From positions 8,595 to 30,377 of the forward strand of contig DJSA01000083.1 of the NCBI GenBank assembly GCA_002438905.1: a stretch of DNA of 21,783 nt. The letters are read 5' to 3'. A model generated the notes under the pieces. That model had not been told where the DNA came from. It did not search any database and saw only the letters and a list, made by a program, of their open reading frames with translations. The position numbers and the translations under genes were made by a program. Below, in pieces: positions 1 through 7,783 of the stretch (its first letter is position 1; each line of letters starts with the position of its first letter). This DNA is from Bacteroidales bacterium UBA6346 (GTDB taxonomy: Bacteria; Bacteroidota; Bacteroidia; Bacteroidales; UBA932).

Positions 1-2
1 TT

Positions 3-1094
3 GTGACGGGAAAGTCATTTTCTGTTCCTGTGACGGCGGAAGCCTCCATAAAACTGGAATATTACGATGAAAAAGAGGGCGCATGGGTGTATGGTAACCG
101 TCTTAATGAATTTCCTGCCGAAATCAGCGGAATCAGCGACATGACCTTCCTCAATGTCCCGGACGGCTGGAACCTGTGGATGGAAAATGACAAGCTGGTC
201 GTCGAGGCTCCTCAGGACGGAGTCACGGGCGACTATACGGTCAATGTCATCGCCTCGACATATTCCGCCGAGGCCAAGACGTTCAGTTTCAGATTCAGGT
301 ATGAAGAGGGTCTTATCCTCTACGACGACTTCCTCGGCGACGACATCGACTACCGCTGGTGGCTGCGCTACAAGAGCGGCACGGTGACTTCCGAGTGGGA
401 TACCTATCAGAAGGGAGATCCGGAAGAATCGGTCATTGAGGACGGCTTGCTGAAGCTCTATGCCCATGTTGAAGGCGATTCCTACAAGACGGGAGCCATC
501 TGGACAAAGAACAAGCTGACCTATAAGCCGCCTTTCCGGCTTGACTGCAGGGCTCGTTTCACGCAGATGGGAACTGGAATCTGGTATGCGATCTGGGTGT
601 GTCCCGATGCCGGCTATATGCATGGTGAGATTGACGTCTGCGAGAAGCTGAACTTCGGCACCACGACTTACCACACCTGTCACACCTTGTACACTTTGAA
701 CACCGCAGCTGAAAATCAGAAGAAGGAGACATATGTAAACGAGGCGGGTGAGACGGTGCCTAACTGGCATCAGGGCATAGCTCAGGACGCAATGCAGCCG
801 GGAATGTTCAATGTCTTCTCAGTAGAGGTCACTGACGAGCAGATTGTGTGGCTGGTCAATGATGTCCCTGTTCACACCTATAAGCACATCCCTCATTCCG
901 TAGAAGACCCGCTCTATTCGCAGCTCAAGCCGCAGGAGCAGGAGTACTACCTCCTGAACTGGACCTATATGGAGCAGGATTACAACACGCTTCTTAATGT
1001 GGCTGTCGGAGGGCAGTTTGTCGGCGGTGTAATCAAAAGGGAGGAATTCCCGGGACAGTTCGACATTGATTGGGTGAAAGTAAAACAGTTATAA
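3..1094 (+). CDS. GH16-family glycoside hydrolase, surface lipoprotein type (5'-truncated by window edge)
   Basis: C-terminal 363 residues of an endo-acting beta-glycan hydrolase of the GH16 (laminarinase/agarase/galactanase) fold. The frame is open to the first base, so the true start and signal peptide lie upstream; the GTG at 3 is not a credible start. Residues ~10-100 form an Ig/BACON-like beta domain with a P-x-G-W motif. GH16 follows from ~105, opening with LILYDDF. The catalytic signature GEIDVCE (E-x-D-x-x-E, nucleophile codon 627-629, acid/base codon 642-644) is intact. The protein ends FDIDWVKV, typical of the last GH16 strand. It is clearly paralogous to the gene at 3630-5570, including an unusual Y-x-T-C-H...YT-x-NT segment after the active site, so the missing N-terminus may also hold a fimbrillin-like domain (inference). 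The next gene starts 11 nt downstream. Bond specificity within GH16 cannot be read from sequence. Confidence 0.85.
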   Translation: MTGKSFSVPVTAEASIKLEYYDEKEGAWVYGNRLNEFPAEISGISDMTFLNVPDGWNLWMENDKLVVEAPQDGVTGDYTVNVIASTYSAEAKTFSFRFRYEEGLILYDDFLGDDIDYRWWLRYKSGTVTSEWDTYQKGDPEESVIEDGLLKLYAHVEGDSYKTGAIWTKNKLTYKPPFRLDCRARFTQMGTGIWYAIWVCPDAGYMHGEIDVCEKLNFGTTTYHTCHTLYTLNTAAENQKKETYVNEAGETVPNWHQGIAQDAMQPGMFNVFSVEVTDEQIVWLVNDVPVHTYKHIPHSVEDPLYSQLKPQEQEYYLLNWTYMEQDYNTLLNVAVGGQFVGGVIKREEFPGQFDIDWVKVKQL

Positions 1095-1105
1095 CACTAA
1101 AATAA

Positions 1106-3433
1106 ATGAAAACTTACAGCAGATTATTTACTGCCGCCGCAGCGTCTCTGACGGCGGTTCTGATAGCGTTCTCATGCTCCGACCTCGACGGTCTTCAGGA
1201 AAGGGTGGACCGTATAGAAAACAGGGTCGCCTCATTGGAAAAGGTCTCCGAGGCTTTGAACGGCAACATTCAGGCGCTTCAGGCCATTGCATCCGGACAG
1301 GCAATCAACAATGTTGAGGAAAAGGACGGGAGCTACATCCTCACGCTTTCCAACGGCAACGTCATAACGCTTCAGCAGGGAAGCGTCGGCATGGGAAAGG
1401 CTCCGCTTATGTCAATCGACGAGGAGGGCTATTGGATGGTTGACTATCAGGACGGCAAGGGCCCCGTACATATTACCGACGACGAGGGCGAGAAGATTGT
1501 CGCCGTCGGACAGAATGGAATTACCCCGGTGTTCGGCGTGAGCACGGACGGTTACTGGACGGTAAGCTATAATGGGGGGGGCAGCTTCGCACCGGTTCTT
1601 GACGTAAACGGAGAGAAAGTCAAGGCGGTCGCCGGCAGCAGTACGGAAGACTCCTACTTCGCGGGCGTCGAATACACCGACGAGGCGCTTGTCCTGACGC
1701 TTAAGAACGGCGAGCAGTACAAGGTTCCGGTTGTCGGAGGCTTCCTGTGCAAAATCAGCGGGGCTGATGACGAGGTCGTCTTCAGACTCGGCGAGAAAAA
1801 GACTTTCTCATTTGAGCAGAAGGGCATCGCCACGACAATCATAACCGCCCCTCAGGGCTGGGAGGCATATCTTACCAATACTGTTCTTTCTGTCCAGGCG
1901 CCGGTCGAGGCTGTCACTAAGGCCGTCCTTGCCGACACCCGGACGGATGTCTCTGTTGTTGCCATCTCCGAGGCCGGGCATCTCGCCATCGCCAAGGTGC
2001 GCGTGAAACTTGACGGCTCGGTGTCAGTGTATGACCCGGCTGCAAACATCGCTCTTGTAGAGGCCACGGTCAACTCTCTGAAATTCAATGTGACGACAGA
2101 AAACGCGACATCGTGGTACTGGATGCTCCGCAAGGCCGGTGAGGCCGCTCCGGCCGCTGCGGACCTCATTTCCGAGGGTACGAAGGGAACGGATGCCGTT
2201 GTAACGGTCGAAGGGCTGATGGGACAGACGGACTATGTCATGTATGTGCTTCCTTGTGGTGATGTGAACAACGGTCCGATTGCGGCGTTCAAGGCAACGA
2301 CCGCGGACTATTCCAGCATGTATGAGGCATGGGAGGCCGGAGCCGAGATTAATATAGGTTCGCAGACCTACAGCAAGGAGAAGAACGGCAATGCTGTGCT
2401 TGTCAAGAATGCTGACAGCCGTGTTTGGGGCGGCTGGTTCAACGACGGCACCTACGGCGCTGTGTTCCTTGACGAAGGCGCAAGCGCATTCTTTAATGCC
2501 GGTGAAGGCTACAACAAGTCGGTTGTGGTCATCGGCAATGTTCCGGGAACCCGTCCTGTCGTGAAGTTCGCCGGAGCGATTGCAGTCAGCGGCTCGGACA
2601 TGGCTCTCAAGAATGTCAGCGTGGAGATGGCCGACGGCATAGGCAGCAACGCCGCCATCAGCAGCAACACCGCGATGGGCAGACTGGTATTTGACGACTG
2701 CTATGTGGATATGAGATATCCGGTGCTCAAGAGGTTCGATGACAAGGGCACAGGAGTCGGCAAGATGACGGGAATCGAGATTGTTGACTGTGACGTCTGC
2801 GTGAACTGGGCATCCGACAACATCGCTTTCAACAATCCTGCGCCGTTCTTCCTCAACACCCACGCCGGCGGAGCCGACTGCGGCGATCTCACGGTAAGGA
2901 ACAACGTGTTCTGGAGCAAGGGCGACAAGCAGGAGTTCCATATCTGTGCGGGGCCTTGGGTGAAAGACACCAAGTTCAACGATGTGGTTATTGAAAACAA
3001 CACGTTCTACAATGTGAACAACGGTGCCGTAGCCACTGTCGGAAGGCAGAGGGCGCTGGTCGTAACCTCGACGGTGAACAGCCTGTCGCTGAGCGGGAAT
3101 ATCGCCTACGACTCCGCTCCGGATTCAAAGACGGTTTCGACGAGGGGACATTTTACATGGCTTTATGCAAGTCAGATGAAGCTTGATGACCTGAAGGCCG
3201 TGACGAAATGTTCCACGAGCAATCTGATTGACATCGCCGAGTATTGCTCACTTCTCACGACCAGTGACAACGGCGGAGCCGAATGGAACTATGGTCTGAC
3301 CAGCCTGATAACCTGGGGCGATTCCAACAGGCAGACAATCAAGTCCTGGATTAATCCGTTCAAGTCCGAGAATGCCGAAACGGGTGTCTTTGAGACAACC
3401 GCTGACTACAAGGGCTATGGAGCGCAGCGTTAG
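1106..3433 (+). CDS. DUF4988-type lipoprotein with C-terminal DUF4957/DUF5123-like beta-helix (copy A)
   Basis: 775-residue predicted surface lipoprotein. The signal peptide ends in lipobox AFSC (Cys24), followed by acidic residues. A short coiled coil (~26-60, RVDRIENRVASLEK) leads into a DUF4988-like region with two beta repeats around GYWMVDY and GYWTVSY (~100-175). Then come an Ig/BACON-like domain (~213-302, APQGW motif), an FnIII-like domain (~312-400), and a long C-terminal region (~405-775) rich in N-N-x-F-Y/W rungs. That region looks like a right-handed beta-helix of the DUF4957/DUF5123 kind found in Bacteroidales PULs. Pectate-lyase-like helices can be lyases, but I see no assignable catalytic residues, so a glycan-binding role is equally likely. 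A G8 run at 1574-1581 lies in the DUF4988 part. Paralogue of 5573-7774. The 11-nt gap to the preceding GH16 gene suggests co-expression. Confidence 0.8.
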   Translation: MKTYSRLFTAAAASLTAVLIAFSCSDLDGLQERVDRIENRVASLEKVSEALNGNIQALQAIASGQAINNVEEKDGSYILTLSNGNVITLQQGSVGMGKAPLMSIDEEGYWMVDYQDGKGPVHITDDEGEKIVAVGQNGITPVFGVSTDGYWTVSYNGGGSFAPVLDVNGEKVKAVAGSSTEDSYFAGVEYTDEALVLTLKNGEQYKVPVVGGFLCKISGADDEVVFRLGEKKTFSFEQKGIATTIITAPQGWEAYLTNTVLSVQAPVEAVTKAVLADTRTDVSVVAISEAGHLAIAKVRVKLDGSVSVYDPAANIALVEATVNSLKFNVTTENATSWYWMLRKAGEAAPAAADLISEGTKGTDAVVTVEGLMGQTDYVMYVLPCGDVNNGPIAAFKATTADYSSMYEAWEAGAEINIGSQTYSKEKNGNAVLVKNADSRVWGGWFNDGTYGAVFLDEGASAFFNAGEGYNKSVVVIGNVPGTRPVVKFAGAIAVSGSDMALKNVSVEMADGIGSNAAISSNTAMGRLVFDDCYVDMRYPVLKRFDDKGTGVGKMTGIEIVDCDVCVNWASDNIAFNNPAPFFLNTHAGGADCGDLTVRNNVFWSKGDKQEFHICAGPWVKDTKFNDVVIENNTFYNVNNGAVATVGRQRALVVTSTVNSLSLSGNIAYDSAPDSKTVSTRGHFTWLYASQMKLDDLKAVTKCSTSNLIDIAEYCSLLTTSDNGGAEWNYGLTSLITWGDSNRQTIKSWINPFKSENAETGVFETTADYKGYGAQR

Positions 3434-3475
3434 GCGGTCGTGAAAATTAGTGAAATCTGATTAAAATTTCTTGCG
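3434..3475 (+). other. Short intergenic gap between the two cassettes
   Basis: This 42-nt AT-rich gap separates copy A from the small ORF. It is the largest gap inside the PUL. No Bacteroidetes -7 box (TAnnTTTG), hairpin or T-run terminator is visible, so I read it as internal to the operon. Confidence 0.4.
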
Positions 3476-3625
3476 ATGATTGGGAAAACGCAAAAATATG
3501 GCTATATGGCGCCGGAAATCGATATTCTGGAGCTTGAACTGACTGGGGGGGGGTTCTGTACCTCACAAGATATAATGAACGAATCCAAGGAGTCCTATGG
3601 CTCTGAACTCTATAACTGGGAATAG
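3476..3625 (+). CDS. Small 49-residue Bacteroidales peptide with G9 tract
   Basis: A 49-codon ORF starting ATG-ATT-GGG and ending TAG at 3623-3625. The peptide contains YGYMAPEIDILELEL, then a GGGF-C segment and a polar, acidic C-terminus ending YNWE. This matches a recurrent style of tiny Bacteroidales proteins (Y-x-x-P-E-I-x-x-I/L-E-L, then one Cys, then an acidic tail), often unannotated and of unknown function; that comparison is from memory. It lies 42 nt after copy A and only 4 nt before the ATG of the fimbrillin-GH16 gene, so its translation may be coupled to that gene. Nine consecutive G (3545-3553) lie in the middle. Loss of one G moves reading to a stop at 3573-3575 and gain of one G to a stop at 3604-3606. 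No signal peptide or membrane segment is visible. It could be non-coding, but the codon pattern and motif favour a real gene. Confidence 0.6.
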   Translation: MIGKTQKYGYMAPEIDILELELTGGGFCTSQDIMNESKESYGSELYNWE

Positions 3626-3629
3626 CATT

Positions 3630-5570
3630 ATGACAAAACTTCAACATACCATTTCATTGGTGGCGGTCTTTCTTGCGGCGTCGTGCACGCCGCAGGAGAT
3701 TGCCGGGCCGGACACTGAAGTTCGGGATGAGGGGCGGCTCATTTCCCTCTCAAGGGAAGTCTTCGTGAAGTCAACCCTTGACGGGGACGTCGCAAAATGG
3801 ACTTTCGGAGACGAAGTCGCGGTCTATCAGAACGAGGGAGAGGCTCCCAAGAAATTCATCGCGCGAGAGGACGGCGTGACTGCCGAGTTCTTGTTGCAGG
3901 ACGGTGAGACCCCGCTTGAAAGGACGGAAAACTACTACCTTGTCTATCCTTACTCGGCCGTGGGAACGTCGGCGGTGTCTTCGAATGCCGTTTCTCTGAA
4001 CATTCCTGCGGAACAGACTGCGGTGAAGGATTCCTTTGACCCCTCCGCCGCTGTGGCTGTGGCTGTCGGCGCCGACTATGACGAAGCCTTCGTGTTCCGG
4101 AACGCTCACACTCTCTTCAAGGTGACGGTGCCAGAAAACTTCGGCGCGGAGATAGCGCAGATTTGCCTTTCGTCCAACACTGAAGGAGAAAGGATTGCCG
4201 GAGAGTGCACGGTGACATTCGATGCGAAGAATCCTGTAATTTCCGCGTCTGAGACGGCTGTCTCAAAGGTTGTCCTGAGCGGGAAAGACGGCTCTGTCCT
4301 CACTCCGGGTGCGTATTACATCGTGACAGCACCGGTGACTGTCGCCGGAGGAATCTGCGCGGAACTCATCGGAACGGACGGAAGGGTATATTTCAAGTAC
4401 TCCACAAAAGGCAAGGAATTCAAGAGGAACATGATTTATGACCTCGGCGTGACGGTCGAAAAGGCGGGAACGAGCATTGTCCTTGACTCCAAATACTACA
4501 CTGAGGGCAGCTCCTATGTCTATGGCGGCCGCGAGAACCGTTTCCCGGCAACCGTCTCGGGAGTTTCCGGAGCCGCGTTCACGAGTCTTCCAGAGGGGTG
4601 GAACGCGCGTCTTGAGAGCGATGCCCTCGTTGTCATCCCCGCGAGCGACTCGGAGGCCGGCATCCATGAGATTCAGATGTTTGCCTACGCCGACGGGGCA
4701 AAGGCGGACATACATACGTTCAAGTTCCGGTATGACCCGACGCTCATTCTCTACGACGATTTCGACGGCACGGATATAGACGACCGCTACTGGAGGCGTT
4801 TCGGTGATTATCAGACATCTCTATGGTGCTGGTTCCAGACAGGGGAAGAGGCTCAGTCGCCGGTTGCGGACGGGAAACTCCAGCTCAAGGCCGTTTATGA
4901 GGACGGGACTTACAAGACAGGGGCCGTCACTGGCAAGGGCAAGCTGGACTACGAGACTCCGTTCCGCATTGACTGCCGTGCCGCGATGAGCCGCAGGGCG
5001 ACCGGCTTCTGGTGCGCAATCTGGACGGTGCCTACCGTCGGTTACCAGAACGGCGAGATTGACATCATGGAGGCCGGCGACCACTATACAGATGCCTCTT
5101 TCGCCTCCACTGCCCAATACACCTGTCACAACCCATATACCATTAACACCCCATCGAAACGCTATGACATCTATCGTCCCGGACAGGACCAGCCGAACAG
5201 TGCGAAGGTGGCGCTTGAAGATCCTTCGGGCTACCATGTCTGGACCGTTGAGGTCACGGACGAGGCTGTCGTATGGTATATTGATGGCACTCAAGTGCAT
5301 AAGTATAGCAATGTCCGCCATACCACTGCCGACAATGGTTATAAATATGCGGCGGAGACGGCAACTAACTGGGCTGGAGAAGAAATTTACCCTAAGGCCA
5401 ATTATCTCAAGAACTACACATTCACCGAGAACAACTACTTCGCGATATTCGACATCGCGGTAGGCAGCAGTTTCGTCGGCGGGGAGAATGACCCGGCCAA
5501 TGTGCCTGCTCAGGAGGGCTTCGAGGCACAATTCGATATAGACTGGATTAAAATTTCTAAAATTAAATAG
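3630..5570 (+). CDS. Fimbrillin-like domain fused to GH16 glycoside hydrolase, lipoprotein
   Basis: 646-residue lipoprotein. I start at the ATG at 3630 because the signal peptide then reads MTKLQHTISLVAVFLAASC with lipobox AASC (Cys19); the in-frame ATG at 3597 overlaps the small ORF and adds a non-signal extension. Residues ~25-285 resemble a fimbrillin/Mfa-like domain: TKST-like strand start, WTFGDEVAVY, YYLVYPYS, NIPAEQ, FRNAHTLFKV and a late TPGAYYIVTAPV. An Ig/BACON-like domain (~288-378, LPEGW) follows, then GH16 (~380-646) with GEIDIME (E476 nucleophile, E481 acid/base) and terminal FDIDWIKI. The role is probably endo-cleavage of a beta-linked glycan at the cell surface; the N-terminal domain may be a spacer or binding module rather than a pilin. 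Copy B begins 2 nt downstream. The GH16 call is firm, the fimbrillin-like call moderate. Confidence 0.85.
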   Translation: MTKLQHTISLVAVFLAASCTPQEIAGPDTEVRDEGRLISLSREVFVKSTLDGDVAKWTFGDEVAVYQNEGEAPKKFIAREDGVTAEFLLQDGETPLERTENYYLVYPYSAVGTSAVSSNAVSLNIPAEQTAVKDSFDPSAAVAVAVGADYDEAFVFRNAHTLFKVTVPENFGAEIAQICLSSNTEGERIAGECTVTFDAKNPVISASETAVSKVVLSGKDGSVLTPGAYYIVTAPVTVAGGICAELIGTDGRVYFKYSTKGKEFKRNMIYDLGVTVEKAGTSIVLDSKYYTEGSSYVYGGRENRFPATVSGVSGAAFTSLPEGWNARLESDALVVIPASDSEAGIHEIQMFAYADGAKADIHTFKFRYDPTLILYDDFDGTDIDDRYWRRFGDYQTSLWCWFQTGEEAQSPVADGKLQLKAVYEDGTYKTGAVTGKGKLDYETPFRIDCRAAMSRRATGFWCAIWTVPTVGYQNGEIDIMEAGDHYTDASFASTAQYTCHNPYTINTPSKRYDIYRPGQDQPNSAKVALEDPSGYHVWTVEVTDEAVVWYIDGTQVHKYSNVRHTTADNGYKYAAETATNWAGEEIYPKANYLKNYTFTENNYFAIFDIAVGSSFVGGENDPANVPAQEGFEAQFDIDWIKISKIK

Positions 5571-5572
5571 CA

Positions 5573-7774
5573 ATGAAACTGATAAACACAATATTTGCGC
5601 TGGCTATAGCCTCCGCGTCAATCATCTCTTGTACGCAGACACTCGCGCCGATGGCGGAACCGCATGATTTCTCGGAAGAAACCGCAAGGCTCAACAATAA
5701 TGTAGCCGCCGCTCAGGCTCTGGCGCAGGGACAGGTCATCAACTCCGTGATCGTGACGGGCAGCGTGTATGACATCCTGCTTGCAAACGGCACGCAGCTC
5801 AGGATAGACAACAAGGTTCGCTCGAACGCTCCGTCCGTTGAGTTCAGGGACGGGGAATGGCTGGTCGATGAGACGGTTCTCACCGATGCGCAGGGCGGGG
5901 AAGTCGCTCTGGAGCTTCTTCCTGAGTTTGCCGTTAATGCGGACGGGAAATGGACCGTCAGCGCCGCCGGAAAGGAAACTGTCCTGAAAAATGCCGCTGC
6001 TGCCGGGGAGTCCGACTATTTCGCCGGCATCGAGCGCACAGAGACGGCCTTCAGCGTCACGACAAGGTCGGCGTCCGTTTTTTCGGCTCCTGTGGCAGCG
6101 GGGTTCCTCTTCAAGATTGACGCGACCGGCGTCCAGGACTTCGCGCTCGGCCAGACGCGCAGCTACGGTGTGACCCGCAACGGAATCAGCGCTGCGACGG
6201 TCGTCGCTCCCGAGGGCTGGGAGGTGAAGCTTTCCGAGGCGCAGATCAGCGTCACGGCTCCTCACTCTCCTGTGACCAAGTCGGTCGTCGCCGATTCCAA
6301 GACGGACATTTCCGTGATAGCTGTTTCAACAGCGGGCTATGTGACCATAGCCAAGATTGTGACGTCGCTCGACGAGACCGCAAGCGCGACCGACCCGTTG
6401 GCAACTCTCGCGATGGGCGAGGTAAAGGCCTTCGAGGCCGAGGTCAATGTAAGCTTGCAGAACCAGAGCGCATGGTACTGGATGCTTAAGAAAGCGTCCG
6501 AGGCCGCTCCTTCGGCGGATGAAATCAAGGCTGCAAATGTCGGTTCCGACACTAAGCTGAAGCTTACGACCGAGCCGGAGACGGACTACACTCTCTATGT
6601 CCTTCCTGTCGGAGAGTCCAAGGACGGCGGAATCGCCAAGATTTCCTTCACTACAACTGCCGTGACCTCATACTATGAGGCATGGGAGGCCGGAGCCGAG
6701 ATTAAGATAGGTTCGCAGACCTACAGCAAGGCCAAGAATGGCAAGGCTATGCTTGTGGGAACTGATTCGGATGTGACAATATGGGGAGACTGGGTTAATA
6801 ATGGAAATTATGGCGCATTCTTTTTAGCAGAGGGAGCGAGCGCAAAATTCCATAATGCCGGTTACCAGAAACCGATAATCGTCATCGGCAATGTTCCCGG
6901 AACTCGTCCGAACTTGAATCTCACAACTAGTTTGTCCGTTTCGGGAGCTGATTCTGATGTCGCATTTAAGAATGTTAAAATCGGGATGGCAGACAAAATG
7001 AACTTGTTCGTCTCCAATAATGCGGAGATGGGCAGAATGATATTGGAGGACTGCTATGTTGACTTGAAATATCCTATGCTTCAGAGATTCAACGCTTCAG
7101 GAAACACCGGCAATATGGCAGGAGTTGAGGTTCTTGACTGCGATGTCTGTGTGAACTGGGCTTCGGACAATGTCTCCCTGCCATTCTTTGTAAGCACGCA
7201 TGCGGGCGGGGCGGACTGCGGAGACATCACGATTAAAAACAATGTATTCTGGAGTCCTGACGGCAAGAAAGAGTTCCATCTGTTTGCGAGTCAGTATGGT
7301 GGCAAATATACCAAGTTTAACGACATATCAGTCGCGAATAATACATTCTATAATGTGAACAACGGTCAGGTGAATACCGTAGGAAGATCAAAGGCTATGA
7401 TTGTAGCTTCTTCCATCAGCAGCATCTCTTTAAGCGGCAACATCGCATACGACACTAATCCGGACTCCAAGTCTGTCTCAACGAAACCGCACTTGACGTG
7501 GCTGGCTGTACAGAACAGCGAAATGACGACAAGTGCAGCTGCGGCTGTGATGACCTGCGCCGTAAGTAATCTTGTGAACATAGCTGAACTTTGCACTATT
7601 ACGGATGGTGTCACTTCTGAATGGAACAATGGTATGACTAACCTGATAACATGGGTGTCAGGAGGCTATTCGGAGATTGCGTCCTGGAAAAACCCGTTCG
7701 CTGTCGAGAATGTAGAGAACGGCTACTTCGTGACTACTGATGAATACAAGGACTACGGCGCACAGAGAAAATAA
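5573..7774 (+). CDS. DUF4988-related lipoprotein with DUF4957/DUF5123-like beta-helix (copy B)
   Basis: 733-residue paralogue of the gene at 1106-3433. The lipoprotein signal ends IISC (Cys20). Compared with copy A the coiled coil is shortened and lacks the clear heptads, and the DUF4988 beta repeats are degenerate (~85-140). The Ig/BACON-like domain (~178-265, APEGW), FnIII-like domain (~275-365, YWMLKKASEAAPSADEI) and beta-helix (~368-733) keep the same order and end with the same DYGAQR(K). Base composition changes within the gene: 6121-6180 has 43 G/C of 60, while 6961-7020 has 22 of 60. The change follows a 58-bp segment (6674-6731) almost identical to 2321-2378 in copy A. Probable glycan-binding or lyase-like surface protein; no catalytic residues assigned. 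It starts 2 nt after the GH16 gene and ends 9 nt before susC. Confidence 0.8.
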   Translation: MKLINTIFALAIASASIISCTQTLAPMAEPHDFSEETARLNNNVAAAQALAQGQVINSVIVTGSVYDILLANGTQLRIDNKVRSNAPSVEFRDGEWLVDETVLTDAQGGEVALELLPEFAVNADGKWTVSAAGKETVLKNAAAAGESDYFAGIERTETAFSVTTRSASVFSAPVAAGFLFKIDATGVQDFALGQTRSYGVTRNGISAATVVAPEGWEVKLSEAQISVTAPHSPVTKSVVADSKTDISVIAVSTAGYVTIAKIVTSLDETASATDPLATLAMGEVKAFEAEVNVSLQNQSAWYWMLKKASEAAPSADEIKAANVGSDTKLKLTTEPETDYTLYVLPVGESKDGGIAKISFTTTAVTSYYEAWEAGAEIKIGSQTYSKAKNGKAMLVGTDSDVTIWGDWVNNGNYGAFFLAEGASAKFHNAGYQKPIIVIGNVPGTRPNLNLTTSLSVSGADSDVAFKNVKIGMADKMNLFVSNNAEMGRMILEDCYVDLKYPMLQRFNASGNTGNMAGVEVLDCDVCVNWASDNVSLPFFVSTHAGGADCGDITIKNNVFWSPDGKKEFHLFASQYGGKYTKFNDISVANNTFYNVNNGQVNTVGRSKAMIVASSISSISLSGNIAYDTNPDSKSVSTKPHLTWLAVQNSEMTTSAAAAVMTCAVSNLVNIAELCTITDGVTSEWNNGMTNLITWVSGGYSEIASWKNPFAVENVENGYFVTTDEYKDYGAQRK

Positions 7775-7783
7775 CACTACATC

